A stretch of 40,686 nucleotides of DNA from Actinomycetes bacterium (GTDB lineage: Bacteria > Actinomycetota > Actinomycetes > Propionibacteriales > Propionibacteriaceae): positions 1 to 40,686 of the forward strand of contig JAEVYS010000119.1 of assembly GCA_023392635.1 (NCBI GenBank), written 5' to 3'. This document shows, one piece after another, positions 1 through 6,444 of this stretch. Positions within the stretch are counted from its first letter, which is position 1. Each line of letters starts with the position of its first letter. A program made the position numbers and the translations under genes. The notes below the pieces were generated by a model. The model did no database searches. It had not been told where the DNA came from and saw only the letters and a program-made list of their open reading frames with translations.

Positions 1-369
1 GGGCGGCACCTCGAAGCCGCCCGCCACGCTGAGGTAGCTGCGGAGCCCTCGGGCCGGCAGGCCGAGGGCGAGCACGTCGGCCGGCCGAAGGGTGAGCGCG
101 ACGCCCCACGGCGCCGGCTCGCCGTTCAGCGTCGCGGGGCACTCGGCTCCGGTGAGGGCCACCGTGTGGTGCCCGGCCGAGCGCACCGCGAGTCCTCCCA
201 GGGTGACCTCGATCGCGGCTGCTCCGGGGCGGTTGCCCACCAGGCGGGCGCCTCCGGCGAGCGCGCCCCGGTCGAAGGCCCCGGACGGGCTGACGCCCAC
301 CGCTGCAAGGCCGGGCCGGCCGAGGTCCTCGAGCAGCGCGAGCGGGCCGGGTCGGAGGATCTCGATCAT
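1..369 (-). CDS. pxpC: 5-oxoprolinase subunit C (partial, biotin-dependent carboxyltransferase domain)
   Basis: This is the N-terminal 123 residues of PxpC (allophanate hydrolase subunit 2 / KipA family); the rest lies beyond the left window edge. With PxpA and PxpB it forms the ATP-dependent cytoplasmic 5-oxoprolinase that converts 5-oxoproline to glutamate. The start MIEILRPGPLALLEDLGRPG and the following VGVSPSGAFD are typical of the family N-terminus. The ATG at 369-367 overlaps the TGA of pxpB (ATGA, four bases), so translation is probably coupled. Being third in a pxpA-B-C order supports the assignment over urea amidolyase. The truncation comes from the window edge, not from a broken gene. 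Confidence 0.9.
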   Translation of the reverse strand, partial: MIEILRPGPLALLEDLGRPGLAAVGVSPSGAFDRGALAGGARLVGNRPGAAAIEVTLGGLAVRSAGHHTVALTGAECPATLNGEPAPWGVALTLRPADVLALGLPARGLRSYLSVAGGFEVPP

Positions 370-965
370 CCGGCCGCCTCGAACCGGACCCACCAGCCGG
401 GACGAAGCAGCGCGGGCGGCGTCCGCTCCAGATCCCACAGGACGAGGTCCGTGCGGCCGATCAACTGCCAGCCGCCGGGAGAGGGACGCGGGTAGATGCC
501 GGAGTAGCTGCCGGCGAGCCCGACCGAACCGGCCGGCACGCTCGTGCGTGGGGTCGGGCGTCGCGGGACGACGAGCCGCGCATCGCCCCCGTCGAGGTAG
601 GCGAAGCCGGGTGCGAACCCGCCGAACGCGACCCGCCATGGCGTTGCGGTGTGCGCGGCGACCACCTGGTCCACGGTGAGCCCGGTGAGTGCGGCGACCT
701 CGTCGAGGTCTGCACCGTCGTAGTGCACCGGGACAACCACGGTCTGTCCGGGAACGGGCTCCGGCGGGGGTGGCAGCGGCCCGGCCAGCAGCTCGGCGAC
801 GCGGTGCCGGATGGCCGGGAGGGCGTCCGGCGCCGCGACCCGGACGAGCACCGTTCGAGCGGCGGGCACGACCTCGGCGTCCAGGTCGGCCAGGGCGGCG
901 ACCACCGACGCCACCTGCGGGGTCTCCACGAGCAGGGCGGTCTCGCCGTAGGGCAGGAGGGTCAC
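366..965 (-). CDS. pxpB: 5-oxoprolinase subunit B
   Basis: This 199-residue protein belongs to the KipI / allophanate hydrolase subunit 1 family and partners PxpC in the 5-oxoprolinase complex. The family signature GGFAPGFAYLDG is visible in the middle, followed by a VPRRPTPRTSVPAGSVGLAG segment and the conserved YPRPSPGGWQLIGRT stretch that is characteristic of this family. I chose the GTG at 965-963 because it overlaps the pxpA stop (GTGA) and gives the natural N-terminus VTLLPYGETALLVE. The upstream open frame is only an alternative reading of pxpA. It is the middle gene of a tightly overlapped operon. Confidence 0.92.
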   Translation of the reverse strand: MTLLPYGETALLVETPQVASVVAALADLDAEVVPAARTVLVRVAAPDALPAIRHRVAELLAGPLPPPPEPVPGQTVVVPVHYDGADLDEVAALTGLTVDQVVAAHTATPWRVAFGGFAPGFAYLDGGDARLVVPRRPTPRTSVPAGSVGLAGSYSGIYPRPSPGGWQLIGRTDLVLWDLERTPPALLRPGWWVRFEAAG

Positions 966-1714
966 GTGAACGGGCCCAGCTCGACACCGGCAGCGACGAG
1001 GGCCGCACGGACCGCCCGGGTCATCGAGACGGCGTTCGGCGAGTCCCCATGCACGCAGATCGATTCGGCAGCGACGGCGACGCGCGTCCCGTCCACCGCT
1101 TCCACGCTGCCGGTCGTGACCAGGTCGACCATGCGGGCGGCCACGGTCTCCGGGTCGTGCAGGACCGCGCCCGCCCGGTCCCGGGGGACGAGGGAGCCGT
1201 CGGGGAGGTACGCGCGGTCGGCGAACGCTTCCGTGACCGTCCGCAGCCCCGCCTCGTCGGCCAGGCGGGTGGCGACGGTGTCCGGCAACCCCAGCAGCGC
1301 CAGGGTCGGGTCGAACGCCGTGATGGCGCCCACGATGGCCGCCGCCTGGCCGGGGTCGGTGGCGATCGCGTGGTACAGGGCGCCGTGCGGCTTTACGTAG
1401 GCCAGCCGGGCTCCCGCCACCCGGCACGCCGCGGCGAGCGCGCCGAGCTGGTACACCGCCTGCGCCCGGAGGACCTCGGGCTCCACGTCGACGAACCGGC
1501 GGCCGAACCCCTCCCTGTCGAGGTAGCTGAGGTGGGCCCCCACTCTCACGTGGCGCTCGGCGGCGAGTTCGACCGTCCGTGCCATGGTCAGGGCGTCGCC
1601 GGCGTGGAAGCCGCAGGCGATGTTCGCGCTGGTCACCACGTCCAGCATCGCGGCGTCGTCGTTCGACCAGCCCTCGCCGGCCTCGCCGAGGTCCGCGTTC
1701 AGGTCGATGCGCAT
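962..1714 (-). CDS. pxpA: 5-oxoprolinase subunit A (LamB/YcsF family)
   Basis: This 250-residue LamB/YcsF-family protein is the 5-oxoprolinase subunit that, with PxpBC, opens 5-oxo-L-proline to L-glutamate using ATP. It begins with the hallmark MRIDLNADLGE, followed by ANIACGFHAGD and VGAHLSYLDREGFGRR; VKPHGALYH and the C-terminal ICVHGDSPNAV are the other conserved blocks. Length is normal for the family. The ATG at 1714 is the family start; the open frame continues upstream only as antisense of the neighbouring gene. It is the first gene of pxpABC and is divergent from the DUF2891 gene, with only 54 bases between the two starts. Confidence 0.95.
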   Translation of the reverse strand: MRIDLNADLGEAGEGWSNDDAAMLDVVTSANIACGFHAGDALTMARTVELAAERHVRVGAHLSYLDREGFGRRFVDVEPEVLRAQAVYQLGALAAACRVAGARLAYVKPHGALYHAIATDPGQAAAIVGAITAFDPTLALLGLPDTVATRLADEAGLRTVTEAFADRAYLPDGSLVPRDRAGAVLHDPETVAARMVDLVTTGSVEAVDGTRVAVAAESICVHGDSPNAVSMTRAVRAALVAAGVELGPFT

Positions 1715-1768
1715 GGCTTCAGGGTCCCGCCTCGCCGCGGGCGTTGTCGAGTGGGACACAATCGGGCT

Positions 1769-2788
1769 GTGACTTCCCTGCAGTCGCTGGCCGCACGGTA
1801 CGCGGACGCGATCCTCGACGCGATCCAGCGGGAGTACCCGCACGGCTGGCGCCACCACGCCGCCGGCCCGGTGTCGCTGCGCCCGCGCGAGCAGCACCCG
1901 GCGTTCTACGGCTGCTACGACTGGCACTCGGCCGTACACATGCACTGGTCCCTCGTGCGGCTGCTGCGCAGGGCGCCCGATGAGGTGGACGCGGAGCGGG
2001 CGCGCGCCGTCCTCGACGACCACCTCACCCCCGGCAACCTCCGCGCCGAGGTCGCCCACCTCGCCGCCGACCCCACCTGGGAGCGGCCCTACGGCTGGGG
2101 CTGGGCGCTGGCGCTCGCCGACGAGCTGGCCGACTCCGACGATGCCGACACCGACCGCTGGAACCGCGCGCTGGAGCCACTCGCAGACACGGTCACCGGA
2201 CGCTTCCTCGCCTGGCTCCCGACGATGGACCGGCCGGTCCGGGCCGGCATGCACCTGAACTCGGCGTTCGGGCTGTCCCTGGCGCTGCCGTGGGCGCGCC
2301 GTCGCGCCGCGGCCGGCGACCCGCGGCTGGTCGAGCAGATCACCGCGGCCGCCGGACGCTGGTTCGCCGCCGACACCGGTTACGACAACCGCTGGGAGCC
2401 TGACGCCTGGGACTTCCTCTCCCCCGGGCTCGCCGAGATCGACCTGATGGGCGAGGTGCTGGAGCCGGGGCCTTTCCGCGAGTGGCTCGCCCGGTTCCGT
2501 CCCGACCCCGACCCCGGCGCGTGGACCCACCCGGTCGGCGCAGGTGACCGCGGCGACGGGCAGGTGGCCCACCTCGACGGACTCAACCTGCACCGGGCCT
2601 ACGCGCTCCGGCGTCTGGCGGACCGGCTCGACGGCGGGGTCGCCCGGGTGGGGACGCTCCGGGAGGCGGCCGACGAGCACGCCGGAGCGGGCCTCGCCCA
2701 CGTCACCGGCGGTGACTACATGAGCGAGCACTGGCTCGCGTCCTTCGCCATCCTGGTCCTCGACACCGCGGGCGGCGTGGCGGATTGA
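1769..2788 (+). CDS. DUF2891 family protein
   Basis: This 339-residue cytoplasmic protein has the look of DUF2891, an uncharacterised all-helical family. Recognisable blocks are the N-terminal FYGCYDWHSAVHMHWSLVRL, the GWGWALALADEL segment, GMHLNSAFGLSLALPWAR, a WEPDAWDFLSPGLAEIDLM stretch, and a C-terminal HLDGLNLHRAYALRRLA block with HVTGGDYMSEHWLASFA. The conserved Trp, His and Glu residues suggest a toroid-like glycosidase fold, but no activity is established to my knowledge. There is no signal peptide. I chose the GTG at 1769 because the family N-terminus lies close behind it, and a CACAAT hexamer six bases upstream could be a leaderless promoter. It is divergent from pxpABC. Confidence 0.85.
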   Translation: MTSLQSLAARYADAILDAIQREYPHGWRHHAAGPVSLRPREQHPAFYGCYDWHSAVHMHWSLVRLLRRAPDEVDAERARAVLDDHLTPGNLRAEVAHLAADPTWERPYGWGWALALADELADSDDADTDRWNRALEPLADTVTGRFLAWLPTMDRPVRAGMHLNSAFGLSLALPWARRRAAAGDPRLVEQITAAAGRWFAADTGYDNRWEPDAWDFLSPGLAEIDLMGEVLEPGPFREWLARFRPDPDPGAWTHPVGAGDRGDGQVAHLDGLNLHRAYALRRLADRLDGGVARVGTLREAADEHAGAGLAHVTGGDYMSEHWLASFAILVLDTAGGVAD

Positions 2789-2834
2789 CAACTTCGTCCC
2801 AGCGGTCCCACGAGACACCTTCGGCCACTAGTGT
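2785..2834 (+). promoter_or_regulatory. candidate promoter of the HTH/bS22 genes
   Basis: A TTGACA sits at 2785-2790, overlapping the end of the DUF2891 gene, and a TAGTGT (TANNNT-type -10) at 2829-2834. The two are too far apart (38 bases) to be one promoter, so only the -10 is proposed, giving transcription from about 2841. That start point favours the ATG at 2886 over the GTG at 2835 for the downstream HTH gene. Confidence 0.35.
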
Positions 2835-2885
2835 GTGGCGGAGCGGCCGTCACAGGGACGGCCCGTGGAGGGGGCAGGAACGCAG

Positions 2886-3089
2886 ATGAACGACCCGGTG
2901 GCGCCGTTGGGAACGGTCCGGTTTCTGAAGGTGGCCGAGGTCGCGGCAGCGCTGCGGGTGTCCCGGATGTCGGTGTACCGGCTGATCCACGCCGGTGATC
3001 TGGAGGCGGTGCGCTTCGGCCGCAACTTCCGCGTCCCCGAGCACGCCGTCAACGCCTATCTGCGGGAGTCCTTCTACCACGCAGGCTGA
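2886..3089 (+). CDS. small helix-turn-helix (excisionase/MerR-like) DNA-binding protein
   Basis: This 67-residue protein is essentially one winged helix-turn-helix domain. FLKVAEVAAALRVSRMSVYRL is the helix-turn-helix, and IHAGDLEAVRFGRNFRVPEHAVNAYL is the wing and last helix. It resembles the small protein encoded by mycobacterial Rv0500A, which is followed by the bS22 gene exactly as here, so the pair is conserved in Actinobacteria. It is too short to be an integrase partner, and no integrase or attachment site is nearby, so excisionase function is unlikely despite the domain name. I chose the ATG at 2886 because the GTG at 2835 abuts the presumed -10. Confidence 0.85.
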   Translation: MNDPVAPLGTVRFLKVAEVAAALRVSRMSVYRLIHAGDLEAVRFGRNFRVPEHAVNAYLRESFYHAG

Positions 3090-3114
3090 TTCGCCGCGGG
3101 TCGGCGGGTTCGCC

Positions 3115-3146
3115 TAAGATGCTGTACTTGGCTGGATCGACCAGCC
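3115..3146 (+). promoter_or_regulatory. candidate bS22 promoter and leader hairpin
   Basis: A TAAGAT hexamer (3115-3120) matches the TANNNT -10 consensus. It is followed by a perfect 6-bp inverted repeat, GGCTGG at 3130-3135 and CCAGCC at 3141-3146, separated by ATCGA. This leaves a leader of about 95 bases before the bS22 start, long for such a small gene and able to fold. No clear -35 is seen. Confidence 0.4.
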
Positions 3147-3223
3147 ACATCCTTTCGGGTTGGGAGCCAGCCCGGTCCAGTCACCTGCCGTCGCGGTAGG
3201 GACGGTATGCGAGAGGTCTGCCA

Positions 3224-3325
3224 GTGGGTTCGGTCATCAAGAAGCGTCGCAAGCGGATGGCGAAGAAGAAGCACCGCAAGCTGCTCAAGAAGACGCGCAT
3301 CCAGCGTCGCCGCGCCGGCAAGTAG
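3224..3325 (+). CDS. 30S ribosomal protein bS22 (AURKAIP1/COX24 domain)
   Basis: This is a 33-residue, extremely basic protein starting MGSVIKKRRKRMAKKKHRK and ending in QRRRAGK. It matches the tiny actinobacterial protein found in mycobacterial 30S structures and named bS22 (Rv0500B-type), which sits near the decoding side of the small subunit. The start is GTG at 3224; the identity of the first residues (GSVIKKRRKRM) fixes it. It follows the Rv0500A-like HTH gene, the same order as in mycobacteria. It is often missed by gene callers because of its length. Eleven bases separate its stop from the glutaredoxin-like gene. Confidence 0.95.
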   Translation: MGSVIKKRRKRMAKKKHRKLLKKTRIQRRRAGK

Positions 3326-3336
3326 GGCCTGCTGAG

Positions 3337-3579
3337 ATGGACCAGCCACGTGTCGTGCTGCTGGTCCGCGATGGCTGCCACCTGTGTGAGGAGGCCATCG
3401 ACATCGTCCGCGACGTGTGCGCCACCACCGGGGACACCTGGGCGGTGCGCGATGTGGACGCGGACGAGGGCCTGCGGGCCGAGTACACCGACCACGTGCC
3501 GGTGACGTTCGTGGACGGCGTCCGCCATGCCATCTGGCAGGTGGACGCCGTTGCGCTGTCCGCCGCCCTGCGCGCTTGA
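3337..3579 (+). CDS. glutaredoxin-like thiol protein
   Basis: This 80-residue protein has a thioredoxin fold of the short glutaredoxin-like (DUF836) type. It carries a CxxC pair in RDGCHLCEEA near residue 15, a central cis-proline motif in DHVPVTFVDG, and a short C-terminal helix. It probably takes part in thiol-disulfide exchange in the cytoplasm, perhaps with mycothiol, since the neighbouring genes indicate a mycothiol user; that partner is inferred. The ATG at 3337 has GCTGAG upstream and lies 11 bases after bS22, so the two are likely co-transcribed. Confidence 0.85.
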   Translation: MDQPRVVLLVRDGCHLCEEAIDIVRDVCATTGDTWAVRDVDADEGLRAEYTDHVPVTFVDGVRHAIWQVDAVALSAALRA

Positions 3580-3607
3580 CCCTCCCCCGGGGGGAGGCAC
3601 CGACATT
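3576..3607 (+). promoter_or_regulatory. MerR-type long-spacer promoter with palindromic operator
   Basis: A -35 TTGACC (3576-3581) and a -10 GACATT (3602-3607) are separated by 20 bases, the over-long spacing typical of MerR-regulated promoters. The spacer holds a perfect palindrome, CCTCCCCC-G-GGGGGAGG (3581-3597). The predicted start of transcription falls on the A of the merR ATG at 3614, so the message would be leaderless and autoregulated. The -35 overlaps the end of the upstream gene. Confidence 0.75.
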
Positions 3608-3613
3608 GGAGTC

Positions 3614-4414
3614 ATGGTGAAGATCGGAGACTTCGCGCGGCTGGGGCAGGTGTCGGTCCGCATGCTCCGCAACTACGACGAGCTGGGGTTGCTCGTGCCG
3701 GCGCACGTCGACCCCTGGACGAACTACCGCAGCTACACCGCCGCCCAGCTGGCCCGGCTGAACCGTATCGTCGCCCTGCGCGGGCTCGGGTTCGGCCTCG
3801 AGGCCATCGGGCGCCTCCTGGACGACGACGTCAGCGTCGAACACCTCGAGGGCATGCTGAAGCTGCGCAGGGCCGAGCTCGCCGAACAATTGCGCAGCAC
3901 CGGAGCGCAGCTGCACGACGTGGAACGTCGTCTCCGCCTGATCGAAGGAGAGAAGCAGATGGATCGCGAGTTCGTGGTCAAGCCCATTCCGTCGCTGCGG
4001 TTGGCGGAGCTGTCCGGGACGGTGAGCGGGCAGGAGCGGATCAGTGACCTGGTCGGGCCGCTGTTCGGCAGGGTCTACGACGCCCTCCAGGCGTCCGGCG
4101 TGCACCCCGGCGTCGGGGTGGGCTACTACCTGAGCACCGAGGACGGCCTGGAGTGCCACGCGGGGTTCGCCTACGGTGGGGCCCCGGTGCCGGGTGTCGA
4201 GATCGGCGAGTTGCCGGCGATCGGTGAGGCCGTCACCCTGGTGCACCTGGGCTCCATGGAGACCATCGGGGCTTCCTGGCAGGCCATCGGTCGGTGGCTG
4301 GAGGAGAACGGCGCCGAGGCCTCCGCCGCCTGCCGCGAGGTCTACCTCGAGGCGCCGATGGACAACCAGGACGACTGGGTCACCGAACTGCAGCAGCCCT
4401 TCGCCCGCTCCTGA
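3614..4414 (+). CDS. MerR family transcriptional regulator with GyrI-like effector domain
   Basis: This 266-residue regulator has an N-terminal MerR DNA-binding domain (residues 1-72: MVKIGDFARLGQVSVRMLRN, then YRSYTAAQLARLNRI), a coiled-coil dimerisation helix (about 73-112), and a C-terminal GyrI/BmrR-like effector-binding domain (about 118-266). That architecture is used to sense bulky, often cationic small molecules. The ligand cannot be read from the sequence. It lies directly behind a long-spacer promoter with a palindrome, so it probably controls itself; no efflux gene is adjacent, and the downstream cytochrome-maturation genes appear to have their own promoter. ATG 3614 and GTG 3617 are both possible starts; ATG fits the promoter. 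Confidence 0.92.
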   Translation: MVKIGDFARLGQVSVRMLRNYDELGLLVPAHVDPWTNYRSYTAAQLARLNRIVALRGLGFGLEAIGRLLDDDVSVEHLEGMLKLRRAELAEQLRSTGAQLHDVERRLRLIEGEKQMDREFVVKPIPSLRLAELSGTVSGQERISDLVGPLFGRVYDALQASGVHPGVGVGYYLSTEDGLECHAGFAYGGAPVPGVEIGELPAIGEAVTLVHLGSMETIGASWQAIGRWLEENGAEASAACREVYLEAPMDNQDDWVTELQQPFARS

Positions 4415-4458
4415 CCGGCCGGGACCGAGGCCCGGCGGGGCGCGGTGTCCGGCGTGCG

Positions 4459-4464
4459 TATTGT
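4459..4464 (+). promoter_or_regulatory. candidate -10 for the histidine phosphatase-ccs operon
   Basis: A TATTGT hexamer lies 26 bases before the ATG at 4491, with GGCGAGGAG as ribosome binding site in between. No convincing -35 was found. It would drive the whole 4491-8938 run. Confidence 0.4.
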
Positions 4465-4490
4465 TGAGGCCACACAAGGCGAGGAGATCG

Positions 4491-5138
4491 ATGGAACCCA
4501 GGGTCGTCCATCTGGTGCGGCATGGTCAGGTGCACAATCCCGAAGGGGTTCTGTACGGGCGGACGCCGGGCTTCGGCCTGTCCGACCTCGGTCGGCGGAT
4601 GGCCGAACGGCTCGGCGAGCACTTCGCGGACGCGACCCTGGCCCGGCTCGTCAGTTCGCCGCTCCAGCGCGCGCAGGAGACCATGGCGCCGATCGCCGCA
4701 CGACACCCCGACCTCGAGGTGCACATCGATGACCGCGTGATCGAGGCGGCGAACGTGTTCGAGGGGCGCAGCTTCGGCAAGCGCAACGAGATCCTGCTGC
4801 GCCCGAGCAGCTGGTGGGCGATGCGGAACCCCCTGCGTCCGTCGTGGGGCGAGGCCTACACCTCGATCGTGGCCAGGATGCGGGCTGCGTTGTCCGACGC
4901 CGCCTCGCACGCGGTCGGCGGCGAGGTCGTGATCGTGTCGCACGAACTGCCGATCTGGATGGCGCGCTGCTGGGCGGAGGGGCGTCCGCTCGTGCACGAC
5001 CCGCGCCGGCGCGAGGCCCGGCTGGCCAGTGTGACCACCTTCACCTACCACGGCACGCACCTCGTGCGCGTCGACTACGCCGAGCCCTGCGCCGACCTGG
5101 TGCCGGTCAGGGTGAAGAAGTTCCGGCCGGGAGCCTGA
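4491..5138 (+). CDS. histidine phosphatase family protein
   Basis: This 215-residue member of the histidine phosphatase (phosphoglycerate mutase-like) superfamily has the catalytic RHG (His11) in VVHLVRHGQVHNP. The second catalytic histidine is in VVIVSHELPIW, and the supporting arginine is in SSPLQRAQET. Substrate is unknown; the lack of the GpmA-specific insert excludes glycolytic mutase. It begins the cluster that matches mycobacterial Rv0525-Rv0529, where such a phosphatase precedes cytochrome c maturation genes. Its TGA overlaps the next ATG by one base. The start is supported by GAGGAG eight bases upstream. Confidence 0.9.
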   Translation: MEPRVVHLVRHGQVHNPEGVLYGRTPGFGLSDLGRRMAERLGEHFADATLARLVSSPLQRAQETMAPIAARHPDLEVHIDDRVIEAANVFEGRSFGKRNEILLRPSSWWAMRNPLRPSWGEAYTSIVARMRAALSDAASHAVGGEVVIVSHELPIWMARCWAEGRPLVHDPRRREARLASVTTFTYHGTHLVRVDYAEPCADLVPVRVKKFRPGA

Positions 5139-5704
5139 TGGGTCCGCTGCGCCTCCGCCTCGTCGCCGCAGGGGTGGCCCTGGCCGCCCTTCTCGCTGGC
5201 TGCGGTTCCGCGCCGACCAGCACGGCCGGCTTCGTCGGTGGCGACGGCACCATCACCCAGCTTCCCCCCGCCCAGCGCCCGCCGGCGCCGGCCATCGAGG
5301 GCACGCTCCTGGACGGCCGGAGCTGGAGCAGCGCATCGGTGGGCGGCAAGGTCATCGTCTACAACGTGTGGGGGTCGTGGTGCGCGCCGTGCCGCGCCGA
5401 GGCCCCCGCCCTGGTCGCGGCCAGCACCCGCACCGCTGACCGGGCGGTCTTCGTCGGCCTCAACACGCGTGACCTCGACAGGGCGCCGGCCACCGCCTTC
5501 GTGCGCGCGTTCGGCGTGCCCTACCCCAACCTGTACGACCCGGACGGCGCCCTGCTGCTCCGGTTCTCCGGCCAGCTGCCGGCCAGCGCGATCCCGAGCA
5601 CCCTCCTGGTCGATCCCCGGGGTCGCGTCGCGGCCCGGGTGGTCGGCGAGACCACGGAGGCCACCCTGGTCGGCCTGATCGACGACCTGGCGGCGGGCAA
5701 GTGA
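5138..5704 (+). CDS. resA: thioredoxin-like lipoprotein for cytochrome c maturation (ResA/TlpA type)
   Basis: This 188-residue protein has an N-terminal lipoprotein signal (LLAGC, lipidated Cys22) and a redoxin domain with the active site WCAPC (Cys82 and Cys85), followed by a cis-proline region near IPSTLLVDPRG. It should sit on the outer face of the membrane and reduce apocytochrome c haem-binding cysteines, receiving electrons from CcdA encoded next. It overlaps the upstream phosphatase by one base and ccdA by four, so it is translationally coupled. The order matches mycobacterial Rv0526. The name resA reflects role and context rather than close sequence identity. Confidence 0.9.
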   Translation: MGPLRLRLVAAGVALAALLAGCGSAPTSTAGFVGGDGTITQLPPAQRPPAPAIEGTLLDGRSWSSASVGGKVIVYNVWGSWCAPCRAEAPALVAASTRTADRAVFVGLNTRDLDRAPATAFVRAFGVPYPNLYDPDGALLLRFSGQLPASAIPSTLLVDPRGRVAARVVGETTEATLVGLIDDLAAGK

Positions 5705-6444
5705 GCGACTGGATCCAGCAGGCGGTCGGCGGCTCCGTGCTGCTGGCCCTCCCGATCGCCGCCCTCGCCGGGCTGGTGTCCTTCTTCTCCCCGTGCGTAC
5801 TGCCTCTGCTCCCCGGCTACCTCTCCTACGCCACCGGGCTCGGGGCCGCGGAGATCACCGCCGGCACCGCACGGCCGCGACGCGTGCTGGCCGGCACGCT
5901 GGGCTTCGTGGCGGGGCTCGCACTCGTCTTCGTCGCGACCGGGGCGCTCGCCGGCAGCCTCGGGGCGCTCCTGGTGGAGTGGCAGCGTCCGCTCAGCATC
6001 GTCGCCGGCGCCCTGGCCATCGTCCTCGGCCTGGTCTTCACCGGCTGGCTCCCGGTCGCCGGCTGGCGCCCGAACGTCCCGCCCACGCTCGGCGTGGCGG
6101 CGTCCCCGCTGCTCGGCATCGTCTTCGCCCTGGGCTGGACGCCCTGCATCGGACCGGCCCTCTCGGTGGTGCTGTCCCTGGCCCTGAACGAGGCGACCGC
6201 GCTGCGGGGCGGCCTCCTCGCCCTGGCGTTCGCCCTGGGACTCGGGATGCCGTTCGTCGTCACCGGACTCGCCTTCGACCGGTTCTCGGGCACGCTCCGT
6301 TGGGTGAAGCGTCACCACCGCGGCATCCAGGTTGCCGGCGGGGTCGCGATGATGGCCGTCGGCCTGCTGCTGCTCACGGGCTGGTGGGACGTCCTGATGT
6401 CGGTGCTGCGACAGTGGGCGTCAGGATTCCAGGTGATCATCTGA
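5701..6444 (+). CDS. ccdA: cytochrome c biogenesis protein CcdA
   Basis: This 247-residue integral membrane protein has about six transmembrane helices. It carries the two family cysteines, one in FFSPCVLPLLPGYLSY near the N-terminus and one in LGWTPCIGPAL in the second half. It passes electrons from cytoplasmic thioredoxin across the membrane to the extracytoplasmic thioredoxin encoded just before it. The GTG at 5701 overlaps the previous stop (GTGA). Length and motifs are normal for the CcdA/DsbD core family. The next gene starts inside its stop codon (TGATG). Confidence 0.95.
   Translation: MSDWIQQAVGGSVLLALPIAALAGLVSFFSPCVLPLLPGYLSYATGLGAAEITAGTARPRRVLAGTLGFVAGLALVFVATGALAGSLGALLVEWQRPLSIVAGALAIVLGLVFTGWLPVAGWRPNVPPTLGVAASPLLGIVFALGWTPCIGPALSVVLSLALNEATALRGGLLALAFALGLGMPFVVTGLAFDRFSGTLRWVKRHHRGIQVAGGVAMMAVGLLLLTGWWDVLMSVLRQWASGFQVII

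Noticed and set aside
2886..3089. Prophage or integrative element suggested by an excisionase-type HTH protein
   Set aside because: No integrase, attachment repeat or phage gene is present, and the gene matches a conserved chromosomal pair with bS22.
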